Positions 21,358-29,947 of a stretch of 64,000 bases of DNA are shown piece by piece. Both the position numbers and the translations under genes were made by a program. The DNA is from Bacteroidales bacterium (GTDB taxonomy: Bacteria > Bacteroidota > Bacteroidia > Bacteroidales > UBA12077): positions 1-64,000 of the forward strand of contig JAEINU010000001.1 of assembly GCA_016342685.1 (NCBI GenBank), in the 5' to 3' direction. The notes under the pieces were generated by a model that was not told the DNA's origin, searched no databases, and was given only the letters and a program-made list of their open reading frames with translations. The stretch's first letter is position 1; every line of letters starts with the position of its first letter.

Positions 21358-22323
21358 ATGAAAAAAATGAACTTTTTAAAAATCGCTTTCACATTCGTTT
21401 TAGCTCTTGTTATGACTGCTGCTATTGCACAGAATGACCCTGCTGATTACGGATTAATTAGCACAGATGGTGATGTTTCATATGTTACTTTAGATGCAAC
21501 AATTCCATTTTATGTAACTCCAGATGCTAACTATCATCCAACTTGGGCTGCATTTTCTACTAATTTAACAGCTGGTTTCACTTGGAATTACTATACTGAC
21601 CTTAGCTGGACTATTGGAACTGAATTAGCATTAGCTATAACTGATAACTACGTAGAAATTACAGCAAATACAGTTGGGTCTTATCCAATTAATGTAAAAG
21701 AAGAAGCTCCAGCTGCTTTTGGTGGTTGTGAAGATGCTACTGGTGTAGATTTTACTGTTAATGTTATTGCTAAGCCAACTGCTGATATTACTGGTGCTGC
21801 TGCAAATAATGTATGGAACACAACAACTGCAGGTCACGAATATTATATTTGTGGTGATGCCCTTGCTGAAAACATTACTATTGGTATAACAGAAACAGGT
21901 GTACCTGCTGCTTTAGCTAGTTATGCTTACTCGGTGCAGAAAAGAGTTGTTAATATTAATAATTTAGGTGTTGAAACTGGAGCTGCTACAACAACTACTC
22001 CTGTTGATCGTACTATTGCTACTAAAAATGCAACTGCAACTATTAATGGTGGTACTGAAGTATTTACTACTGCTGCTATGCCTGTTGTAGGTGGTTTAAG
22101 AACAAAATATGAATTTACTATGCAAAAAGCAACTGATGCTGCTGCTGCTGTTGCAGAAGGTATCGTTTCGGCTGTTTCTCATAAATCAGATTATTTAACT
22201 GTTGCTGGCGCTGGTAATATTACAGGATATCCATTTACAGGAACTGTTACTGTAGTTTATATTGTTAACCCTGCTCCAACAACTGGTCCTATTTATCATA
22301 TTCCAACTACAGATTTCTTATAG
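21358..22323 (+). CDS. Secreted protein of unknown function, Ala/Thr-rich, ends TTGPIYHIPTTDFL
   Basis: Signal peptide MKKMNFLKIAFTFVLALVMTAAIAQ; shares C-terminal TGPxYHIP motif with the two giant proteins. Confidence 0.85.
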   Translation: MKKMNFLKIAFTFVLALVMTAAIAQNDPADYGLISTDGDVSYVTLDATIPFYVTPDANYHPTWAAFSTNLTAGFTWNYYTDLSWTIGTELALAITDNYVEITANTVGSYPINVKEEAPAAFGGCEDATGVDFTVNVIAKPTADITGAAANNVWNTTTAGHEYYICGDALAENITIGITETGVPAALASYAYSVQKRVVNINNLGVETGAATTTTPVDRTIATKNATATINGGTEVFTTAAMPVVGGLRTKYEFTMQKATDAAAAVAEGIVSAVSHKSDYLTVAGAGNITGYPFTGTVTVVYIVNPAPTTGPIYHIPTTDFL

Positions 22324-22348
22324 TCTTAAAAAGAATTTAATTATATTT

Positions 22349-22380
22349 ATAACTGGATTAGGTTTTCCTAATCCAGTTAT
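22349..22380 (+). terminator. Strong intercistronic hairpin (terminator/attenuator or mRNA stabiliser)
   Basis: ataactggattagg-tttt-cctaatccagttat: perfect 14-bp stem with 4-nt loop. Confidence 0.75.
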
Positions 22381-22414
22381 TCTAAAAATAGAGATATAAC
22401 TAATAAAGAAAAAA

Positions 22415-23416
22415 TTGAAAAAATATATTTACATATTGTTTTTAATTGTTTCGCTAATAAGCTTTAGCTTCAATAGTTATGCTCAGGATTTACCAATAGC
22501 ATGTGGAGGTAGTGTTGAAAGATATCGTGTTGCAGGAGATAATGGTAATTCAGATTTTTATTGGGAAGTTACCGGAGGTGAAATCCTAAGATTTTTTAAC
22601 GATTCTGTTGATATTAAGTGGAGTATTGTAGCTGGAGTTAGAACGATTACAGTTACAGAAAAGAATTTGTATGGTTGCGAAGGTGACCCTTATTCTCAAA
22701 CATTAATGGTAAGTGCTCCTTTTGTAGATATTGGATTAGATGAGGATATTTGTGCTGGAGAAACTTATGAATTTATTACATCAAGCTCTGATGTAACCTC
22801 TTATTTATGGCAAGATAATGAAACAAGCAGTGAGACTTTTATTGCTTCAGTATCTGGTGATTATTGGGTAAGAGTAACAGATGAGTATGGTTGTGCAAAT
22901 ACCGATACCGCAACATTAATAGTTCATGATTTACCTTTGGTCGATTTAGGAGCAGATACAACTCTCTGTGCTGGAGAACCAGGTATCACATTTGACGTTG
23001 CCGACTTCGGAGAAAATTATGAATGGTTTAATGATGAAATCAACTCTATTTATACTGCTGAGTATAATGGAGAAAAACAAGAAATATGGGTAAAAGTGAC
23101 TGATCAATATGGATGTGTTGGTATAGATACTGTATTGGTTGGCTTATGCGAAATTTTTATTCCGAATACGATTACTCCTAATGGTGATAATTATAATGAT
23201 GATTGGGAAATTGAAGCCCTTCAGGCATTTGATGATGTAACTGTTGATGTGTATAATCGTTGGGGAGAAAGAGTTTATCATTCTAAAAAGTATGATGAAC
23301 CTTGGAATGGAACAAATTTAAAAGGTAAAAAATTACCAATGGACTCTTATTATTATGTAATAGATCTACATAATGGAGATGAGCCTATTGTTGGAACAGT
23401 GACAATAATTCGCTAG
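22415..23416 (+). CDS. Gliding-motility-associated (CHU_C) C-terminal domain protein, T9SS type B sorting domain
   Basis: C-terminus IFIPNTITPNGDNYNDDWEI...VDVYNRWGERVYHSKKYDEPWNGT...GTVTIIR is the CHU_C signature; PKD/Ig-like repeats; TTG start. Confidence 0.93.
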   Translation: MKKYIYILFLIVSLISFSFNSYAQDLPIACGGSVERYRVAGDNGNSDFYWEVTGGEILRFFNDSVDIKWSIVAGVRTITVTEKNLYGCEGDPYSQTLMVSAPFVDIGLDEDICAGETYEFITSSSDVTSYLWQDNETSSETFIASVSGDYWVRVTDEYGCANTDTATLIVHDLPLVDLGADTTLCAGEPGITFDVADFGENYEWFNDEINSIYTAEYNGEKQEIWVKVTDQYGCVGIDTVLVGLCEIFIPNTITPNGDNYNDDWEIEALQAFDDVTVDVYNRWGERVYHSKKYDEPWNGTNLKGKKLPMDSYYYVIDLHNGDEPIVGTVTIIR

Positions 23417-23460
23417 TTTCTTGGAATTTATAAGGAGATTGACTTGTTTTGTGGAGGAAA

Positions 23461-24438
23461 ATGAAAAAAATATTAACAATATTATCTATCTTATTATTGA
23501 CCGTATGTATTGCAAAGAGTCAGCAAGAGCCTGTCTTTAGTCAATATACTATGAATCAATTTCTCATTAACCCTGCCTTTGCTGGTAGTGAGGGATATAC
23601 TTCATTTAATCTTACAGCTCGACAACAATGGTTAGGTTTTGAGGGGGCGCCAATGACCCAGGCAATTAGTGGTCAGACCCGAATCAGTAAAACAAGTTAC
23701 GTTTCTAAATCTAGATCCGTTAAAAAAAGAATTAAGAAAAGAAGACCAAGCGGTAAAATTGGTATAGGAGGATACCTTTATAACGATCAGAATGGACCAA
23801 TTGGTAGAACAGGACTTGAAATAAGTTATGCCTATCATTTATTTGTTAATGATGGGCAATTATCTTTAGGATTATCCCTATCGGCATACCAGTTTAGAGT
23901 AAATACAGCAGATTTAGTTGGAGTTGACGAGGCAGATCCACTTTTAGGAAGTGCTCGTGAAAGCATGTTTATCCCAGACGGTTCTGTTGGAGTTTATTAT
24001 ACATTCTTACCATTTTATATTGGTTTATCAGCAAAAAATTTGTTTCAAGCAAGCGTTAAGTTCGGCTCTGATAATAGTTTCGGCGATTATCAGCAATTAA
24101 GACATTACTATCTTACGACTGGTTATAAATATGATATGGGTAATGATTTCGAGATTGAACCCTCGATTTTATTAAAAACAACAGAATTGTTTAATTTACA
24201 AGCTGATGTTACATTAAAGGGGTATTACAAAAGAGATTATTGGTTAGGGTTTTCATATAGAACAGGAAACGCTTTTATAACAATGGTCGGGGTTAAAGTG
24301 GATCGTTTGTACTTCGGATACGCTTTTGACTATTCATTAAATGATATTCAGAGAATTAGTTATGGATCTCATGAAATTATGATTGGACTTAAATTCGGTG
24401 ATAATTCTAGAAGATATAGATGGTTAAATAGATTCTAA
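23461..24438 (+). CDS. PorP/SprF family type IX secretion-associated outer membrane protein
   Basis: QQEPVFSQYTMNQFLINPAFAGSEGYTSFNLTARQQWLGFEGAPMTQ...; ORF track start 23449 is TTG, ATG at 23461 precedes signal peptide. Confidence 0.95.
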   Translation: MKKILTILSILLLTVCIAKSQQEPVFSQYTMNQFLINPAFAGSEGYTSFNLTARQQWLGFEGAPMTQAISGQTRISKTSYVSKSRSVKKRIKKRRPSGKIGIGGYLYNDQNGPIGRTGLEISYAYHLFVNDGQLSLGLSLSAYQFRVNTADLVGVDEADPLLGSARESMFIPDGSVGVYYTFLPFYIGLSAKNLFQASVKFGSDNSFGDYQQLRHYYLTTGYKYDMGNDFEIEPSILLKTTELFNLQADVTLKGYYKRDYWLGFSYRTGNAFITMVGVKVDRLYFGYAFDYSLNDIQRISYGSHEIMIGLKFGDNSRRYRWLNRF

Positions 24439-24461
24439 ATTAAATTTACCTTCTGTGCCAT

Positions 24462-24490
24462 ATGCTTTGTAATCTTCAAAGCATTTTTTT
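24462..24490 (+). terminator. Rho-independent terminator after porP/sprF-like gene
   Basis: atgctttg-taatctt-caaagcat followed by T-tract. Confidence 0.85.
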
Positions 24491-24582
24491 TGTTTTGAAT
24501 TCCAGAATTAAATACTTATTAGTATTATTGTAGGTGTAAGTTTAACTATTCTATCTAGTATTAAATCTTAATAAATTACTGT

Positions 24583-25923
24583 ATGAAAAAAATAATTGTA
24601 TTAATAATAATTATAGTATTGTTGGCAATTGCATTCTTCATTGTTAAACCAAGGATTTCTAATAATTATTATATTAAAGGTCAGCAGAGTGTGGATTCTT
24701 TAAAATATGAAATGGCAGTAGACTTACTTTCAAAATCTATTAAATTTAATAAGAAGAATAGTCAAGCCTTGTTGGCAAGAGGAAATTCATATTATCAATT
24801 GAATGAATTTGAAAATGCTTTGAATGATTTTAATTTATTATTGGTGCTCGAAGAAAATAGTTTTGAAGGATTATTTGGTAAAGGTTTGGTTCTTATAAAA
24901 ATGAAGGATTATCTTAAAGCAACAGAAAGTCTAAAAAAAGCAAATAGCCTGAATAATAACAACTCAGATCTTTATTATTTCTTAGGATATTCTAAATTGG
25001 TATTAACCGAATATGAGGAGGCTCTTGAATATTTAAATAAAGCAATTAAATTAGAATCTAACTATGCCGATGCATATCATCAGAGAGGTATCGTAAAAGC
25101 CAATTTAGGTGATCTTGAAGGATCAATTGAGGATTTTAATGATGCTTTAAAGTTAGATAAAGATAATTTAGACGCATATCAGCGACGAGTTAAATATCGT
25201 ATAAATAAAGCGGATTATAATGGAGCAATTGAAGATTACAATTCGATAATTGAATTAGATTCAGAAAATCAAGATGCATATTATCAGCGTGGGTACTTTA
25301 AGTTACAAATCAAAGATTTTAATGGAGCTATTAAAGATTTTGATAAATCTATACAGATAAATTCAAAAGATGCTAAATCGTATAAAAAGCGAGGGAATGC
25401 TAAGTTTGCATTAAAAGAATACGACGAGGCAATAAAAGATTACGATAAATCTTCACAATTGGATATTAACGATGAAGAACCTCATTATCGAAAAGGAACA
25501 GCATTAATTTATAAGTCGGAATTAACCGCAGCGGTAAAATGCTTTAATAAAGCTATTTCCTTAAAAAAAGATTATTATGAGGTCTACTATATTCGTGGAG
25601 TTGCGCAAGCAATGCAAAGTAAATACGAATTATCATTAAAAGATTTTGATCTTGCAATAAAATACAATAAAAGTTTTTATGACGCATATCTGGGGCGTGC
25701 AACTTCTTTAGGTATGCTTGAAAAGCATAATTTAGCTATTGATGATTACAATTTCTATATTAAGCATATTACAAACAATGGCAATGCATATATAAATAGA
25801 GGTGTTTCTAGAATAAACATTGAGGATTTCGATGGTGGGTGCGCTGACTTTAAAAAGGCATTAGATCTTGGAGTAGAAAAAGCTCAGGATATGTTGAACA
25901 TCTATTGCACCTCATCTAATTAA
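24583..25923 (+). CDS. Tetratricopeptide repeat protein, membrane-anchored N-terminus
   Basis: Repeated ANLGDLEGSIEDFNDALKLDKDN-type TPR units; N-terminal TM segment. Confidence 0.93.
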   Translation: MKKIIVLIIIIVLLAIAFFIVKPRISNNYYIKGQQSVDSLKYEMAVDLLSKSIKFNKKNSQALLARGNSYYQLNEFENALNDFNLLLVLEENSFEGLFGKGLVLIKMKDYLKATESLKKANSLNNNNSDLYYFLGYSKLVLTEYEEALEYLNKAIKLESNYADAYHQRGIVKANLGDLEGSIEDFNDALKLDKDNLDAYQRRVKYRINKADYNGAIEDYNSIIELDSENQDAYYQRGYFKLQIKDFNGAIKDFDKSIQINSKDAKSYKKRGNAKFALKEYDEAIKDYDKSSQLDINDEEPHYRKGTALIYKSELTAAVKCFNKAISLKKDYYEVYYIRGVAQAMQSKYELSLKDFDLAIKYNKSFYDAYLGRATSLGMLEKHNLAIDDYNFYIKHITNNGNAYINRGVSRINIEDFDGGCADFKKALDLGVEKAQDMLNIYCTSSN

Positions 25924-25933
25924 TAAAATTATT

Positions 25934-26998
25934 ATGAAAAAAATATATCTTTTAATTGGCTTTATTTTAGCTGTTTCCCTTGTAAGATCTCAAAATAATA
26001 ATCAGAGCAATCAAAATATTGAAAATAAGATTGACGAATACCTGCGAGCTTTTTCTGGAAATAATTTAGGTGGAGTTGTTTCAGTGTTTCAAAAAGGTGA
26101 AATAAAATTCGAAAAGGCCTATGGATTATCTGATATTTCTGATTTAACTAAAATGAAGTTGGATAACCGGTTTAATATGATTGGATTATCAAAATCATTT
26201 ACGGCTGTGGCAATTATGAAATTAGTTGAAAAGGGAAAGATCAGTTTAGAAGATAACTTATTAGCACTATTTAGCGATTTTCCAGATTATGGGAGTCAGG
26301 TAAAAGTAAAGCATTTACTTTCTCATACTTCTGGTTTGCAAGCATATTCTGAGAATGATGTTCAATCGCAAAGCGAGGTTCTTGAATTTCTGAAGAACGA
26401 AAAGGATTTAAAATTTAAACCTGAAACTACAATGGAACATAGCAATTCTGATTATGCACTGTTGGCAATAATTATTGAAAAAGTATCAGGGATGAGTTAT
26501 TCCGATTTTTTAAATGCAAATATTTTCAAAAAGCTAAAAATGGAGAGTACTGTTGTTGCTTCTAGCATAAGTGGAATGGATAATATTGCTTTTCCATATT
26601 CTTTGGCAAATAAGAGATATAACAAAAACGAAACTAAAAATCCTATTTATGGAGAGCAGGGTATATATTCGAATGTTTATGATATAGCTAAATGGGATAA
26701 GGCTTTGTATACTAATAAATTATTAAAATGTGAGTATTTATCGGAAATATTCCAGGAGAATAAACTGAACGAGGGTAAAACACCAACCTACTATGGTTAT
26801 GGTTGGGTTTTAATGGAAAGAAATAACACTCCTTATTATTGGCATGGTGGAACCGATAATGGTTACACAAACTTAATTTTTCATTTGCCTAATAGTCAAT
26901 TAACAGTTGTAATTTTGGTAAATAGGGAAGATGCTAAGGATCTTTTTAAAAACGCACTTGCAATTGCTAAATTATTTGATAATAATATTAATCTATAA
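25934..26998 (+). CDS. Serine hydrolase, class C beta-lactamase-like
   Basis: SKSFTAVAIMKLVEKGKISLEDNL, LLSHTSGL, YGYGWVLMERN, WHGGTDNGYTN. Confidence 0.9.
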   Translation: MKKIYLLIGFILAVSLVRSQNNNQSNQNIENKIDEYLRAFSGNNLGGVVSVFQKGEIKFEKAYGLSDISDLTKMKLDNRFNMIGLSKSFTAVAIMKLVEKGKISLEDNLLALFSDFPDYGSQVKVKHLLSHTSGLQAYSENDVQSQSEVLEFLKNEKDLKFKPETTMEHSNSDYALLAIIIEKVSGMSYSDFLNANIFKKLKMESTVVASSISGMDNIAFPYSLANKRYNKNETKNPIYGEQGIYSNVYDIAKWDKALYTNKLLKCEYLSEIFQENKLNEGKTPTYYGYGWVLMERNNTPYYWHGGTDNGYTNLIFHLPNSQLTVVILVNREDAKDLFKNALAIAKLFDNNINL

Positions 26999-26999
26999 G

Positions 27000-28343
27000 C
27001 TAGAAAGTTAAAGTAAAAGTAGTTCCTTTTTCAACTACTGATGTTGCGGTAATAGAACCTCCATGCAATCGCATGATTTGTTTCGATAAGCTTAAACCTA
27101 TTCCAGATCCTTTTGGTTTGGTAGTGAAAAAAGGGATAAAAATTTTATCAATCACATCTGGAAGAATTCCTTGTCCATTGTCTGAGACCTGAATAGTTAC
27201 CCTTCCGCGCTTATTGTTGTATGCCTTTAAGATAACATGTGGATTTTCATTATTGTCAAGTGCGTGAATCGCATTTTTTATTAAATTAATTAAAACTTGC
27301 TCAATTAATTTAGTATCTGCATAAAATTCCAGCGATTCTGGCTCAAGTGAAACTTGGTAATCGACATTATTTGATTTTATCTCTTGTTTTATTAATAATG
27401 AAATGTCATCAAGCATTTCTTTTATCTTGGCAACCTTAAAGTTAGGTTGAGGAATTTTTGTTAAGTTTCTATAAGTATTCACAAAATGCAACAAACCATC
27501 GCTTCTTTTATTAATGGTTTTTATTGCCATATGAACCTCTTCAATTGATTCTTTATCTGGAATGGCATCAAGCTTGCGCGCATCCTTAAACATTAAATCT
27601 AAAGTAGATGTTATAGAGGAAATAGGAGTTATGGAGTTCATAATCTCGTGTGTTAAAACACGGATTAATTTCTGCCAACTTTCAGTTTCCTGATCTTCAA
27701 GAACACTCTGGATGTTTTTAATTGTAACTAGAATTATGCTTTTGTCAAGTATTTTAAATTCAGTTCCGGAGATTGCCAGTTGCAAAATGTCATCTTCTTC
27801 TTGGATTTTAATTAAGCAACTCTTTCCAGGCTCAAGTTTTATAAGGGTTTCAACTAATTCTGGACTTACTTCTTTTAGATCATGTATATTCTTCAAAGAA
27901 TTTATTTGAAAAAGTTTCTTAAAAGAATTATTTACCATATCAACTGTTCCATCTCGTTGATAAGTAATTAAGCTCACATCAATATTCCTCACCAAACTTT
28001 GTAAATACTGATATTGCTCTTCTTTTTCGGATCTAACTTTTTGAAAGTCTTGAATTACATCGTTGAAAGCTTTGTTTAATTCATCGAAAGATGAACCCAT
28101 TCCTTCAATTTTAAATGATCTTGTAAACTCGGAAAAGCGTATTGATTCCAAAAAACTTGCTAAATCCCTATTTGTTTTATCAAGATATTTAAAAATTAAA
28201 TATATCTGAAAGATAATTATTAACCCAATTAAAAAAGGAGTAATTAAATACTCTAAGGTTAAAGTATAAAAAAAAAGAAATATTGTTACTGCTAATAACA
28301 ATATTCTAAAAATAACAACAAATCTAAAGTTTTTAAAGACCAT
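27000..28343 (-). CDS. Sensor histidine kinase (TM region, PAS-like, HisKA/HATPase)
   Basis: LIRVLTHEIMNSITPISSITSTL H-box; NLIKNAIHALDNN; KPKGSGIGLSLSKQIMRLHGG. Confidence 0.95.
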   Translation of the reverse strand: MVFKNFRFVVIFRILLLAVTIFLFFYTLTLEYLITPFLIGLIIIFQIYLIFKYLDKTNRDLASFLESIRFSEFTRSFKIEGMGSSFDELNKAFNDVIQDFQKVRSEKEEQYQYLQSLVRNIDVSLITYQRDGTVDMVNNSFKKLFQINSLKNIHDLKEVSPELVETLIKLEPGKSCLIKIQEEDDILQLAISGTEFKILDKSIILVTIKNIQSVLEDQETESWQKLIRVLTHEIMNSITPISSITSTLDLMFKDARKLDAIPDKESIEEVHMAIKTINKRSDGLLHFVNTYRNLTKIPQPNFKVAKIKEMLDDISLLIKQEIKSNNVDYQVSLEPESLEFYADTKLIEQVLINLIKNAIHALDNNENPHVILKAYNNKRGRVTIQVSDNGQGILPDVIDKIFIPFFTTKPKGSGIGLSLSKQIMRLHGGSITATSVVEKGTTFTLTF

Positions 28344-29709
28344 ATTTTTCCATTCTACGGTATAATGATGTTCTTGTTAGTCCTAAAACACTGGCTGCTT
28401 GAGTTACATTTCCTTGGTTGTGTTTTAAAACTTTAACAATAATGTTTTTCTCAACTTCTTCCAAATTGTACGTGTCAATTTCAATTTCCGCACTTTTTTC
28501 ACTTCTGTTTGAAAGTAAGAAATCTTCAGTTTGAATTGTATCAGAATCGCTCATAATTACAGCTCTTTCTAATGAATGTTGTAGCTCTCTTACATTTCCA
28601 GGCCATTGGTATTGAGAAAGTTTCTTCATTGCTTCAGCACTAATTCCTTTGATCGACTTTCGATACTTTTTAGCATAGATCACTAAAAAATGTTCGGCAA
28701 GCAGAGGAATGTCACTGATTCTTTCTCGAAGCGGTGGAAGATGAATTTCTACAGTATTTATTCTATAAAGTAAATCTTGTCGGAACAATTCATCTTGAAT
28801 CATATTATGAATGTCGTTATTTGTTGCGCAAATTAAACGAACATCAATTTTACTTGGTTTGTTTGCTCCAACTCTTGTAATTTCCCTTCTTTCAAGAACC
28901 GTAAGCAACTTAGCTTGCATAGGTAATGACAAGTTTCCTATTTCATCTAGGAATAATGTTCCTCCCGAAGCAATTTCAAATCTACCTTGTTTGTCTTTTT
29001 TAGCATCGGTAAATGCACCTTTCATGTGACCAAATAGTTCACTTTCGAAAAGTGTTTCAGCAATAGAACCTAAATCAACACTAATAAAAACTTCGTCTTT
29101 TCTTAATGAGTTTCTATGAAGCGCACGTGCAACCAATTCTTTTCCTGTTCCATTTTCTCCTAAAATTAGGATATTAGCATCAGTTTGCGCCACCTTTTTA
29201 ATAGTAGAAAAAACCTGATGCATTTCCGGACTATTACCGATAAATTCATGAAATGGTTGATCTTGTATAGCACTTATTTCTTTTTGCTTCTTTTTTAAGT
29301 TGCTTGCTTCGCTTTTTGATCTGCGAAGTTTAATCGATGATGATATTGTTGCTAAGATCTTTTCATTTTGCCAAGGTTTTAAAACAAAATCTGTTGCACC
29401 TGATTTTATTGCTTTTACAGCTTTTTCGGCATCTCCATATGCAGTTATAAATACAACAACTGCATCGGGGTCTATTTCTATAATTTTATTTAACCAATCG
29501 AAACCCTCTTGTCCGCTTATGGCATCTTTTGTAAAATTCATATCCAAAAGAATAACATCAAATGTATCGTTATTTAATATCTCGGGAATTCTTTCTGGAT
29601 TTGTCTCTGTTTGAATTAATTCAACATGATTTTTTAATAGTAGCTTTAATGCAAAAAGGATATCTTCATTATCATCAATAGCAAGTATTCTTCCTGTTTT
29701 TTCGCTCAT
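28333..29709 (-). CDS. Sigma-54-dependent NtrC-family response regulator
   Basis: Receiver domain; GENGTGKELVARALH, GAFTDAKKDKQGRFE, C-terminal Fis-type HTH ASVLGLTRTSLYRRMEKYGL. Confidence 0.96.
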   Translation of the reverse strand: MSEKTGRILAIDDNEDILFALKLLLKNHVELIQTETNPERIPEILNNDTFDVILLDMNFTKDAISGQEGFDWLNKIIEIDPDAVVVFITAYGDAEKAVKAIKSGATDFVLKPWQNEKILATISSSIKLRRSKSEASNLKKKQKEISAIQDQPFHEFIGNSPEMHQVFSTIKKVAQTDANILILGENGTGKELVARALHRNSLRKDEVFISVDLGSIAETLFESELFGHMKGAFTDAKKDKQGRFEIASGGTLFLDEIGNLSLPMQAKLLTVLERREITRVGANKPSKIDVRLICATNNDIHNMIQDELFRQDLLYRINTVEIHLPPLRERISDIPLLAEHFLVIYAKKYRKSIKGISAEAMKKLSQYQWPGNVRELQHSLERAVIMSDSDTIQTEDFLLSNRSEKSAEIEIDTYNLEEVEKNIIVKVLKHNQGNVTQAASVLGLTRTSLYRRMEKYGL

Positions 29710-29784
29710 AGTCGGTAAAATATAAAAATTAGGTTTAGTCGATTTTATTAAATGTAAATATACAATTAAATTTTAATTCCGACA

Positions 29785-29800
29785 TGTACGATATCGAACT
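29785..29800. promoter_or_regulatory. Candidate NtrC-family activator site A1 (TGTACGATATCGAACT)
   Basis: 16-bp dyad TGTnCG-N4-CGnACt. Confidence 0.5.
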
Positions 29801-29806
29801 CGACAT

Positions 29807-29822
29807 GTTTCGTAATCGTACA
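29807..29822. promoter_or_regulatory. Candidate NtrC-family activator site A2 (GTTTCGTAATCGTACA)
   Basis: 22 bp downstream of A1, same motif family. Confidence 0.45.
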
Positions 29823-29887
29823 GTTTTGGAGATTGGTAAATTTGCAAAATCTACGTAAGTGTCAATATATCAATATTAAAAGTGTTT

Positions 29888-29903
29888 TGGCATAATTAAT
29901 GAA
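29888..29903 (+). promoter_or_regulatory. Sigma-54-like promoter (TGGCATAATTAATGAA), weak -12
   Basis: TGGCA at -24 with correct spacing but non-canonical ATGAA at -12; 45 bp upstream of HlyD-like gene. Confidence 0.4.
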
Positions 29904-29947
29904 TAGTTTGAGCAGAGTCTAAATAAATCTTACAAAATTTTTAAATA

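Noticed and set aside
29833-29850. ttggtaaatttgca as alternative sigma-54 box
   Set aside because: GG-to-GC spacing is too short (7 instead of 10).
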